Assembly (NCBI GenBank): GCA_934045905.1
Contig: OW203762.1
Coordinates: forward strand, 17,516,345 to 17,580,344
Reading direction: 5' to 3'
Length of the DNA stretch: 64,000 nucleotides
Source: Leuctra nigra
Lineage: Eukaryota; Arthropoda; Insecta; Plecoptera; Leuctridae
Shown: positions 34,965 through 46,800 of the stretch, piece after piece
How positions within the stretch are numbered: position 1 is the first letter of the stretch
Layout: each line of letters begins with the position of its first letter
Notes under the pieces: generated by a model
Databases searched by the model: none
What the model was told of the DNA's origin: nothing
The model's input: only the letters and a program-made list of their open reading frames with translations
Made by a program: the position numbers and the translations under genes

Positions 34965-35676
34965 TTAGTTATTTGTTATGGCCAAAAAAGTAAATTTATA
35001 GATAAATATAAATTTCATTGTTTTTTGTTTTTTTTACTGCTTTATGGAAACACGAAATGTAAAAACAAACAAATTAATATGTGGACCTTATAGTAGCCAT
35101 CTTGCTAGAAGTGGCTCCATCACGTATCACTTATTTGTGGGAATAGTGAAACTATTCTCAGTTTCAATAAAAATCTGATACATCTATGTTGATTGAGTGG
35201 ATCGTATTTCAATTCAAAATGAGTGTAGATATATTCTACACTCTCTGTGCGTTACGAAATTCTGGATGTTGATGTTGCGCGTTTCGGTGCTCGCTCATCA
35301 ACGCGCTACCCCGGCGTTTTCCTGCAGATGCCGATGGGCATCTACATACCTTGATATTCGGGCTATTGGAACTGATATCGCGGAAAGACTCGAAGAGTTT
35401 CCACATTATATTTTAAAGATGGCGGTCCTTTTTCTACATCGTGGTCTGTACTATGAATGGTCAGTAAGCACCTCATTTTTCTGCAGTAATATCCATTTAT
35501 AATAACCAATTTGCTCTCACGATTGTAATATTTTTGAGTGTGCTAGATAAGAAATTAATTTTGTTTGGTGTAGGTAAATTTTATAAAAAAATATTACGTG
35601 TGTTTCTGGAAATCAATAAAGATTTATGATCAAATACCGTGTAGAGAACACACTTCAAAGTTCAAATAGTACTATT
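34965..35676. other. Gene-free stretch with a decayed Helentron right end
   Basis: A mutated right terminus (AACGCGCTACCCCGGCGTTT then TCCTG) lies at about 35255-35323. The rest is not recognised. Confidence 0.45.
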
Positions 35677-36495
35677 ACTAGGAAAACGCTCTGAGTAACG
35701 CGTTGATGAGCGAGCACTGATACGCGCAATACCTCGAACCGAAATTCTGTTTATCGAAAATGTCCTTAAAAACCAATAATTCTTGAATTTCGTCATAGAC
35801 TTTTATAAAAATCTCCAACAATTCCTAAAATATTGGTCCCAATAACCACGCAAAGTTTTAAGTTGATCGATTGAACCTTTATGATTGAACGATTCCTTGT
35901 TAATTTACAAAAATCACAGGATCTCGTTCAAAAAATATTTAAACAGTCATATCAGTTTCATATTAATACACGTTCGAAAGTTTCTGCTCTAACAACCTTG
36001 AAGTGAAGATCCGAAGATGCCGTGAAATGTGAAATTCGAAAAATATGACAGCCAACACGCAAAATATCCGTAAACTGTAAATAACTGTTGAATTTAAACA
36101 CAGTTTAGTCTGAAAATTGTCAAAAATACAGATAATGTTGGACCCGATGACTATGCAAATTTTTAAGATGATCGGTCAAACGGTTCTGGTTTAAATTTCA
36201 AAAAGCACATGAAATATTTTTTTAAATTTAAACCAATGGGACGATTTGGCAGAAAATTTGTAAAATAAGAGACAATGTTGGTCTTAATGACCATGCAAAA
36301 TATAAGGTTGATCACATTTGACGAAGACCATTTTCATTTTTCAGCCTATCAGGAGATGTTTATTTAAATTTTAACCAATCAATGAATTTAAAAAAAAAAT
36401 TGGGGTCAGCAAACAGAGAAGGTTGTCTCTACATGTGTGCAAAATTTCAGGTCGATCGATGAAACTGTGCGATTTCTATTGCTCCATTTAGCAGA

Positions 36496-36526
<31 letters not shown>

Positions 36527-36577
36527 CAGAGGTCCGTGTCAAAAGAGTCAAAAGGAGACGCTCGCTTCGCTCGCTCA
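35677..36577 (-). mobile_element. Helentron-like element, complete
   Basis: It starts ACTAGGAAAACGCTCTGAGT and ends at the complement of the left terminus (GCTCGCTTCGCTCGCTCA at 36577), preceded by a long A-run at about 36498-36526. The element lies 363 bp upstream of the start codon of the ODC-like gene. Confidence 0.9.
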
Positions 36578-36940
36578 ATAAGAGTAGACCATTGAAAATC
36601 TTGAATACGAATTGCGGGTGGCAGTTGCAGATAACATGTATCTTTCTGCCACAAGCGCTGGCCTCTGCTCTGGCCCTCTGACAAATGGACGAATTTATTG
36701 CAGTTTTTCTTCGCCATAATTCTAACCAGTCGATCCGATATCAGCATGACAAGCTATGAGGCCACCTATTTCTGTGGAGTGAAGTATGTTCTCTACACAT
36801 TGCTTATTTAGATAGTGTGGTCTTGACTTTGACGTAATGGTCGTCTCAATGCCCAATGCACCTCATAATTCTACTCGAACCTCAATAAATAGTCTGCAAT
36901 TGTGATCACTTTGTTACAGAAGTAAGTTACATTAAAGAGC

Positions 36941-37877
36941 ATGGCGAACAGAACCAGAAGTGTCTTGAGAGTCCTGACAATAGGGCAGTCAGAATATCAG
37001 GACCTCGTTATCCTGGAGGGTAGCGCTGACGTCCTGGGGGATAAAGTTGACATCCTGAAGGATAAAGTTGGCGTCCTGGAGGATAGCGATGACGTCCTGG
37101 AGGATGATTGTGACGTCCTGGAGGAAAAAGTTGGCGTCCTGGAGGATAACGTTGATGTCCTGGAGGATGATGTAGACGTCCTGGAGGATAACGTTGAAGT
37201 CCTGGAAGATGATGTAGACGTCCTGGAGGATAACGTTGAAGTCCTGGAGGATGATATATACGTCCTGGAGGATAACGTTGAAGTCCTGGAAGATGATGTA
37301 GACGTCCTGGAGGATAATGTTGAAGTCCTGGAGGATGATCTAGACGTCCTGGAGGATAACGTTGAAGTCCTGGAGGATAACGTTGATGTCCTGGAGGATG
37401 ATGTAGACGTCCTGGAGGATAACGTTGAAGTCCTGGACGTTGATGTAGACGTCCTGGAGGATAACTTTGAAGTCCTGGAGGATGATGTAGACGTCCTGGA
37501 GGATAACGTTGAAGTCCTGGAGGATAACGTTGACGACGTGGAGGATGACGTTGAAGTCCTGGAGGATAACGTTGACGACGTGGAGGATGACGTTGAAGTC
37601 CTGGAGGATAACGTTGACGACGTGGAGGATGACGTTGAAGTCCTGGAGGATAACCTTGATGTCCTCGAGGATAAAGTAGACGTCCTGGAGGATAACGATG
37701 GCGTCCTGGAGGATAAAATTGAAGTCCTGGAGGATAACGCTGACGTCCTGAAGGTTGGTCGAGACATCTGTCTTGCGGGAGAGCAGGACGAAGCGTTCTT
37801 CATCCTGGATCTTGGAGACGTCGTCAGGAAGCACGAGGAATGGAGGCGCCAATTACCAAGAGTTCATCCTTATTACG
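36941..37877 (+). CDS. ODC-like exon 1 (repeat-bearing)
   Basis: It codes residues 1-312 and ends TATTACG|GTCAGG in phase 1. Residues 1-31 and 270-312 match the orphan exon at 24063; everything between is the 34-unit heptad array. The leader differs from that of the two orphan exons. A TTGTTACAG just upstream (36912-36920) could be the end of a 5'-UTR intron. Confidence 0.88.
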
Positions 37878-40800
37878 GTCAGGAATGTCTAGTGCTGTCT
37901 CCAGCTGATCTTACCCATTTTCATTTATATGCTAACTAACTTATTGATAACTAGGAAAACGCTCTGGGTAACGCGTTGATGAGCGAGCACGGATACGCAT
38001 AACACTTCGAACCGAAATCTTGTATGAAAATCTTCAAAAATTCCAAAAATATTGGTCCCAATAACCATACAAAGTTTTAAGTCGATCGATTGAACCTTTA
38101 TGATTGAATGGTTCTTTGTTAATTTTCAAAAATCACAGGATCTTGTTCCAAAAATATACCTGGGAGTGGGACCACTCATATGATATAAATGTGTGTACAC
38201 AATATCAGATCAATCTGTTGATTATAAGTGTCATACTTATGCGTTTGAAAGTTTCTGTTCTAACTACCTTGGAACATTGGAACTGAGGCGTCAATGTTGC
38301 CGTGATCCATAGCAACAAGCAAAATGTCCGTAAAATGCCAATATGTTTTTCTAAAAATTGTCAAAAACACAGATAATGTTGGTCCCAATAACCATGCAAA
38401 GTTTTAAGTTGATCGGTCAAACGGTTCCAGTTTAAATTTTAAAAATCACAGTAAAGATGGTTTTAAATTTTAACCAATGTGAGGATTTGGCTGAAACTTT
38501 GTATGATTGGGTTAAATGTTAGTGGTAATGACTTGTCAAAATTTCAAATTGATCAAACTAACCAATCGAAAGATATATTTTTTAAATTTTGAACCAATCA
38601 GGGGATTTCAAAAAAATTAGGGTCTGCAACCCCCGGAAATGGTCAGTACATGTGTGCAAAATTTCAGCTTGATCAAAGAAAAACTGTGACTTGTATAAAG
38701 TCAGTAACAGAAAAAAAACACAAAAAAACAGAGGTCCGTGCCCAAAGAGCCAAAAGAAGACGCTCGCTTCGCTCGCTCAATTAAACTTGAAGTGAAACTT
38801 CCAAATTTGTCATAGGCTAGCCGCTATTGTAATGTCAAAATATAACGCTCTGAACTTGTATTCCGGAGGCCCGGGTTCGATTCCCGCGGCCGTCCTTCCT
38901 GACTGGGGTTTATTCGTGGTTTTTCCTCAGTCGACAGGCAAATGCTGGGAAGGTACCCTACTAATAGGCCACGACCGCCTCCTTCCCCCCTTACATCCTT
39001 ACCTACTTTTCACCATCATCTCCCAATCATCATCATAATCATTCATCCGTCGCCATTAGCCTCGCTGCAGAACAGTGCGACGTTAAGCCCCAGACAAAAA
39101 AAAATATACTAGGGCACCATGTCAACACGTTAATTCAAATTTGATTTTTAAACATCATACTAACTTAGCGCCAGTGTGTGAAGTAAGCAACAGCACAGAA
39201 GATTATTGGGCACACATTGAAATAATGTAGGATTATTACATAAAAAAAACTTAAAAATGTAATTTTACATTTGTTTTTTAAAAGTTAAGTTTAAATGACT
39301 GCGTTGCCTTGGCTACTTATCAATACTTCTGACAAAGGATTGAATTAAAAAATCCTTATGGCTAATGCATTCCCAATGATGTACTACGTATAATGATCAT
39401 TGAGCAATGTTTCACATTTGTTTTCGGCTTAGAAGTTGGGTCCTTTTTTATATAATCTGTGAACTAAAGGGACACAATGCCACATTATAACGGATCTAAG
39501 AAAATTTCGAGATTATCTTGCCTACTTTACTTCATCTCGCAGTAACGTCCCGTTTGAAAAGCTCAATGTTTTCTTGAATCTGTCTGCAGCTGTGAAGTGC
39601 CACGCCAACACAGTCATGATTCGAGCTCTAGCGGCACTTGGGACAGGCTTCGACTGCGCTTCAAGGGTAATTTCATATGAATCTTTCAGATTTGTCATTC
39701 CACAACAAAATAAATCGATGATCTCGATTCTGCAACCAAGCAGATGATTGTTCATCAATTATATTGAGGATTCTGGAATTTATGTTAATTTGAGTGCGGC
39801 AAATATCAGCTTGATCAGAAGGATTGTTTGACTTAAGACGGCTGGGTAGTGAGTTTGACCTTGGAGAGTTTTTTAATCGATTTTTATCAATATCTTTTAC
39901 CAATGTAATTGTTAACTCGGAAAACGCTCTGGGTAACGCGTTGATGAGCGAGCACGGATACGCGCAACATCTCGAACCGAAATTCTGTCTATCGAAAATG
40001 TCATTAAAAGCCAATCATTCTACAATATCGTCACAAATAACCATGCAAAGTTTTAAGTTGATAGATTGAACCTTGATTGAACGGTTCCGTGTGAATTTTC
40101 AAAAATCCCAGGATCTCCTTCAAAAAATATACCTGGGGCCACTCATATGATATAAGTGTGTCTACACAATATCAGATCGACTGTTGAACGGTCATTATCA
40201 GTTTCATATGCGTTTGAAAGTTAAACTACCTTGCCTCTAACTACCTCTAACTACCTTGCCTTGAACTGAAGAGTCGAAGTCGCCGTGAATTTGACAGCCA
40301 ACACGCAAAATGTCCGTAAAATGTCAATAAATTTTGGATTTAATCACAGATAGTATAAAAATTGAAAAAAATGCAGATAATGTTGGTCCCAACCATCATG
40401 CGAAGTTATAAGTTGATCGTTCAATCGGTTCTAGTTTAAATTTCAAAAAACACAGGAACGATGGTTTTAAATTTTAACCAATGGGAGGCTTTGGCTGAAA
40501 TTTATTATGATTGGGTACAATGATGGTTGCAATGATCTTGCTAAATTTCAAATTGATTGGACCAACCAATCGAAAGATAATTTTTTTTTTAATTTTAACC
40601 AATCAGGGGATTTCAAAAAAATTAGGGTCTGCAAATCTCATATTTGGTCTGGACATGTGTGCAAAATTTCAGTTGGATCGAATAAACGGTGCGATCTGTA
40701 TACGAGCAGACGACAGACAAAAAAAGAAAAAAAAAACAGAGGTCCGTGCCAAAAGAGCCAAAAGGAGACGCTCGCTTCGCTCGCTCAACAAAATAAGGCT

Positions 40801-43800
40801 TTGTACGCGTCTTCAGAACTGTTCAATGAAAATAATCTCATAGCTTGGAATGGTTCATCAGATTTACTTTGTCCCACAGATGTTTAGTGCCCGAAAAATA
40901 GTAAAATTATGGTACTTAACATCTGTTGGACAAAATAAAACTAATAACTTTATTCCAAGCTATGAAATTATTTTCATTAACAGTTCTGAAGACGCGTACA
41001 AAGCCTTATTTTGTTAACAATTACATTGGTAAAAGATATTGATAAAAATCGATTAAAAAACTCTTCAAGGCCACGCTAACTAACTTGTGTTATTTAGGGT
41101 GAGATTGATCAAGTGATGGGCGTCGGCGTCCCGGCGTCTCGCATCATCTACGCCAACCCCGCCAAGTCGGCGTCGCACATACGTCACGCTGCGACGCTCG
41201 GCGTCCATCTCATGACCTTCGACAACGACATCGAGCTGCGCAAGATGTTGACCCTTGACCCGGCGGCTAAGTAAGTCACTCATTATTTTGAATAAAACTA
41301 AGAGAGTGTACAATGATTTAAGAAAAACAGCTACTCTTGGAACCAACTAGAACTATATTAGAAAACACGTTAAAATAAATGAAAACTCTACAATAATTCT
41401 CCAGGCGAGCATCTTACGACGGATATAGAAAGATCTCCGAAATGCAGTGCAGAGTTTTTATTTGTTTTAACGTGTTTTCTAATAAGTAGTACTGGAGTTA
41501 GTTCCAAGTTTTCTTATTTCAGTTTGACTGTTGGTAGTCGTGAATGGAATCCCTGAGGCACTCTGGATAAAGTTGGATGTAAACAATCGCATCTCTGATG
41601 TAATCTGCGATATCCGTTGAGGCGGTCTGAGAGAGATTGGAGTGGCAAACCATTATCAATTCAGGGTGTCATGCGACCATATGGCCGGGTAATCAGTTGG
41701 TAGAACTCTCGCAGGACAATTATTGTTAGAGATCTTGGATTCAAGGTTATCTAATACAAAGATTATCAATGGAACTAAAATTAGCATTACCAATGCTCCC
41801 ATAATTTATAACATTCTCTTGTAAATGTACATTTGATGTGCCTTTTGTCTGTTGCTATTTTGTCTATCTGATCACTATAGTCTGTCCGGCATAATATTCC
41901 TGATAATATTGGAAGGTGGCAATTCATCACAAATAAGTGTTTCATGAAACACTTATTTGTGATGGGTGACCTTCAAGTCTGGCTCGCTAGCTGCTGCAAA
42001 TGGGCCACAGAATGGGGTGGTTGGGAGTTATATCTTCACCCCTTCACCCGATGAGTCTCTCGACGGATGTTACACAGTCCTTAGGAAGACAAGTGATCAC
42101 AATATGAAACACTTATTTGTGATGACCCTAGTCAATGGTGGAGACGTCAAACGGCAGCTTATTTGTTGTCCAGACTCGTACTGCGATTCCACTGCGACGC
42201 TGTTGACGCAAAGATTTCCCTGGGGAAGAAGTTCGGTTGCGATGCTCTGCTCGAGGGTCCTCGTCTCATCCGTCAGGTCCGGGAGCTCGACGGCGACCTC
42301 GTGGGCGTCAGCTTCCACGTCGGCTGCCACTTCGAGGATCTGGAGGTTTACCGCCGAGCCCTCGTCCTGGCCCGAGGTCTCTTCGACTTTGCAGAGCGGA
42401 TGGGATTCAGGATGATGCTCCTGGATATTGGCGGGGGGTTTTCAGGACATTCAGGATCTTCGATTGCCGAGGTGTGAGGAACTACTTGCTTATACTTTAG
42501 TACCTACACTTGAATATAAGACTGTATAGTTACCAACTTTAATCAAACTGCATGGAAACGTTGGACATAATCTAGAACTGACCACTTGAGCTAATGTAAC
42601 GAATAACGACAGCTATAAGCCTAGGGACGCCATGCAACTTTAAAATATCTTTGCAAGTGTAAAAGTTATCACCGATCACTATTAAAAACAATACGCAATG
42701 TTCCTTGCGACTTCCAGATCGCCAGTGTGATAAACTCTGCTCTGAGTGAGTTGTTCCCTGACCCCGAGCTGCAAGTGATCGCTGAGCCAGGGACATTCTT
42801 CGCTACTTCAGCGTTCACGCTCTACACACAGATAAATGCCAAGAGAGTGGTGGGTAAAAGCATTGTTCAACCTTCTTGGTCATCTTTAATTCTAAAGAGT
42901 CTAAATTAAAGTGAAGCTGAGAGTGAAATATAAGAGGCCGGTTTGTACCTCTTGCTTAAGTTAGCTACCGGATAAAGTTCTTGATGTCGTTAGCAAACGT
43001 CTTTCAACTTCTTGGTTGATTCAGAGGATGAAATCAATGTAAAATTATGTGCTTCCTTATTTTATCCGTTAGTTAGCTATCAAGAACTTTAGCAAGAGGT
43101 ACAAAAACTGTCCCTGAATTTACGTTAAACTGTTGACAGATTCACAACGAAGATGGCCGACATTTCATGTACTACATAAACGACGGGACTCACAGCAGTT
43201 TCGGTAGATTACTTTTCAACTACCTCCTGCCAACTCTACCATCACCCGTCAAGGTGAGTTGCACTTCCTTCGTTCAGATGTATTCCGAAATTGTTTCAAC
43301 GCACGCGAATGCACATACCAAATGTATTTGACGATGTGTCAATTCATCTTCAAACATCATGAGATCATGAAGATCACAACATTATCATGATAATATCATA
43401 AGCATAGATAGCCGCACAACCGTTCAAGCGTGTATTTTTTCATTTAGAAACCTTAATGGAGGTTGGGGGCTAAGGGGAGCAGGAGAGGTAGTACATTTGA
43501 TCTGATCACTGGTCCTTACTGGTCCCCAGGGTATGGTGAAGCGAATACATAGCCTCTCCCTACCAAGACCGTAGTGCATGACGAAGAGTCATATCCTACT
43601 CGAGGTGGTCCTGTTAACGCAAAACACTACGGCTCTAGACTGGGAAGTCGATAAACATTCCTGGTTGAGGGCAGCAGCTCAACCAGTACTGGCCTAGGGC
43701 CGAAGAGGCTTCGTGCCAAAAGGGCTGAGGACCAGACACTGCAGGTGGTGTTGAATGTACAACGGAACAGCTGCAGATCTGCGATGCTGGATGGATGGGG

Positions 43801-46800
43801 CAGTCCTGCATTATGTGTGAGCACCGATGCCCCGGGTGGGCCCTGCCAGGAGGCCATTAGGAAGCAGCCCTTCCACCTGGATAGGGTGCAGGGGGCTAAC
43901 GACCCACTCACCTGAAATTTTTCAAAGTTACGAATCCTCATCAGTCTTTGCCTCGGATATACGGACGGATTTTACGGAAATAACTGGAGCGGAAAAGGAC
44001 AACGAATATTGGTACATGGAATGTGAGGAGTTTGTACCGACCTGGCGCAGTACAGAGTCTCACCTCAGCACTGAAGCTGCACGGCATCCAGATTGCGGCG
44101 CTGCAAGAGGTTCGATGGACGGGCACAGGAGAGCTGACCTCGGGGGAGTTTACCATCTTCTACAGCTGCAGCAATGACGTGCATATGCTGGGAGTGGGTT
44201 TCGCAGTGCACATGAGTCTACTGCAGGATGTTATGGACTTCCAGGCAGTAAGTGATCGTATGTGTACGTTGCGAGTTCGAGGGAAGTGGTTCAACACGAC
44301 TCTCATCAACGTTCACGCCCCAACGGAGGACAAATCCGAGGTGGTCAAGGATGAGTTTTACGACCTGTTAGAGACGGTGTATGAGAGGCAGCCGCGCCAC
44401 GATGTGAGGTTGGTGCTCGGAGATGCCAATGCGAAGCTTGGGAGAGAGGACTTGTTGGCACCGCATGTTGGGCGGTTCAGTCTGCATGAGAACTGCAACG
44501 ACAACGGCAGCCGGGTGGCCAGCTTCGCTACGTCTAAGAACATGGTGGTGGCAAGTACTTTGTTCCGGCACAAGGACATCCATAAGGGCACGTGGAGGTC
44601 TCCTGATGGAAGAACTGTCAATCAAATTGACCATGTGGTAATTGATAGGAGGCACGTACGGAGCGTACAGGATGTGCGAGTTCTTCGAGGAGCGGATTGC
44701 GACTCGGACCATTTCCTTGTGGTGTGCCGAATGCGGATGCGCCTTAATGTTGGTCTGCGAAACCAGAGGGTCCAAAGTGTTAGGGAACACTTTAACACTA
44801 AACTTCTGAGTGGCCAGCCCATGCGCGAGTTTAAGAATGAGGTTGCAAGCCGTCTGGACGATGTTGTGTGGGCAAGCGGTGTTGATGATGTGTGGTGTGC
44901 CATGCGTGGTGCAGTCAAGGAGGCAGCTAGGGTGACCATCGGGGTGAAGGGGCCGATATCCAGGAAGGAGTGGTTTGACGACGAGTGTTCAGCCGCTGTG
45001 GAGAGCCGTGCGAGGGCCAGGGTGATGATGCTGCAGTACCCAGGCGATGTGGTGCTTGCAACAGAGCACGAGTACCTCCAACGTACAACCCGGAACCTGC
45101 TTAAGGCGAAGAAGAGGCAACATATGAACGATCTAGCCAGGGACATGGAGGAGAAGAGTCGTCAGGCTAACTCAAGAGACTTCTTCCAGCAGCTCAAGTT
45201 CTCTCGAATGGGTTTCCAACCGCGCGTGTCTATCATACGTGATGCACAGGGCGAGATGGTCGCTGATACAGCAAGGGTGTTGGAGAGGTGGAAGCAGTAC
45301 TTCGAGGGTCTCCTGAAGGCAGACCCACCAGCTGACCCGATACAGGAACCGGTGCCGCATCATGAAGCCGACGGACCTCCTATTAGCTTGGAGGAAGTGA
45401 TGGGCGCAGTACGCAGGCTGAAGAACAACAAAGCGCCTGGCCCAGATGACATTCCTGGCGAGCTGTGGAAGCACGGGGGAGACGCTGTGTGTCGTGGGCT
45501 TCACGTACTTATCTCGAAGATATGGGAGACTGAGCAGCTTCCAGATCAGTGGAAGGAGTCGCTGATGGTGCCAGTCCATAAGAAAGGAGACCGGAAGACA
45601 TGTTCCAACTACCGTGGGATATCTCTGATCGCAACCTCCTACAAAGTATTGTCGTACATTCTTCTCAATCGGTTGACGCCAGTGGCAGAGGATATTCTGG
45701 GAGATTATCAGTGTGGTTTCAGGAACAACAGAAGCACCACTGATCAGATTTTCAGCCTGAGACAGATCATGGAAAAGAGTCGCGAGTACGACTGCGAAGT
45801 CTGTGGTCTGTTTATCGACTTCCAGAAGGCTTACGATAGTGTTCATCGGCTTGGCCTGTACAACATCATGGCCGAGTTTGGCTTCCCGGCAAAGCTGGTA
45901 CGCATGACTGCAGTGTGTATGCTGGGATCGCGGTCACGCATCATTCTCGGGAGTCGGCGGTCAGAACCTTTCGGTGTCGATGTGGGTCTACGACAAGGGG
46001 ACGCGCTGTCGCCATTGCTATTCAACATTGTTATGGAAAGGGCTGTGAGGTCTCTGGAAGGTATCCAAGGCGGCATTCATCTCAACGGTAATGTCAAAGT
46101 GCTTGGCTACGCCGATGACATAGCACTCTTGGGAGAGACAAGAGAGGACATCCAACGGCTCTGTACTCCTCTACTGGCGACGGCGCGGCGAGTAGGGTTA
46201 GAGGTAAACTGTCTCAAGACCGAGTACCTGGCCATGTCGAGGGATAGAGACGACGTCGATGCTATGGAGGTTGGAGGCATGCGGTTTGAGAATGTAAAGA
46301 GCTTCAAATATCTCGGCACCCACTTCACCTGCGACAATGATATGGTTAGCGAAATAACTGCTAGGTTACAGGGGACTGTTCGCTGTTCGTCTGTTGTTTG
46401 CTAGCAGATTGCTGTCTCGTCGCACTAAGCTCCGCATATGGAATAGCGTCATAAGACCGACCGTTCTGTATGGCTGCGAGGCGTGGAGTTTAACCATTCG
46501 TGACCAGCGGAAGCTCCTGTCATTTGAGAACCGCGTGCTGAGGAGTATCCTCGGTCCAGCACAGGTCCAGGGGTTGGGTTCCGGTGGAGGGCAGTTCCGG
46601 TTGCGCCAGCGCACGAATGTGGAGATTCGACAGATGACTCGTCAACCACTGATCACCAGCATAGTCAAGTCTCGGAGACTTCAGTGGGCGGGCCACGTGA
46701 TTCGTGCTCCTGTGGATCGGGTAATCTCGAGAACCCTGCATGGCCGAATCCCATCTACCAGACCATTGGGCCGCCCTAGGAGGAGGTGGGCGGACAATGT

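Noticed and set aside
36997..37852. Long - strand frames opposite the heptad repeat (Ser/Arg/Thr-rich)
   Set aside because: They are shadows of the 21-bp repeat, whose + strand frame joins correctly to the ODC exons.
39522..40014. - strand frames over ODC exon 2 and the foldback element
   Set aside because: They cross exon, intron and transposon ends without sense; the + strand exon 2 is supported by phase and motif.
42097..42330. Frames on the - strand and in other frames across ODC exon 4
   Set aside because: GC-rich exon sequence stays open in several frames; only the + frame with splice sites matches ODC.
42850..42853. Alternative ODC exon 5 donor at GTAAAA
   Set aside because: It would put exon 6 out of frame, while the GTGGGT donor at 42850 keeps phase 0.
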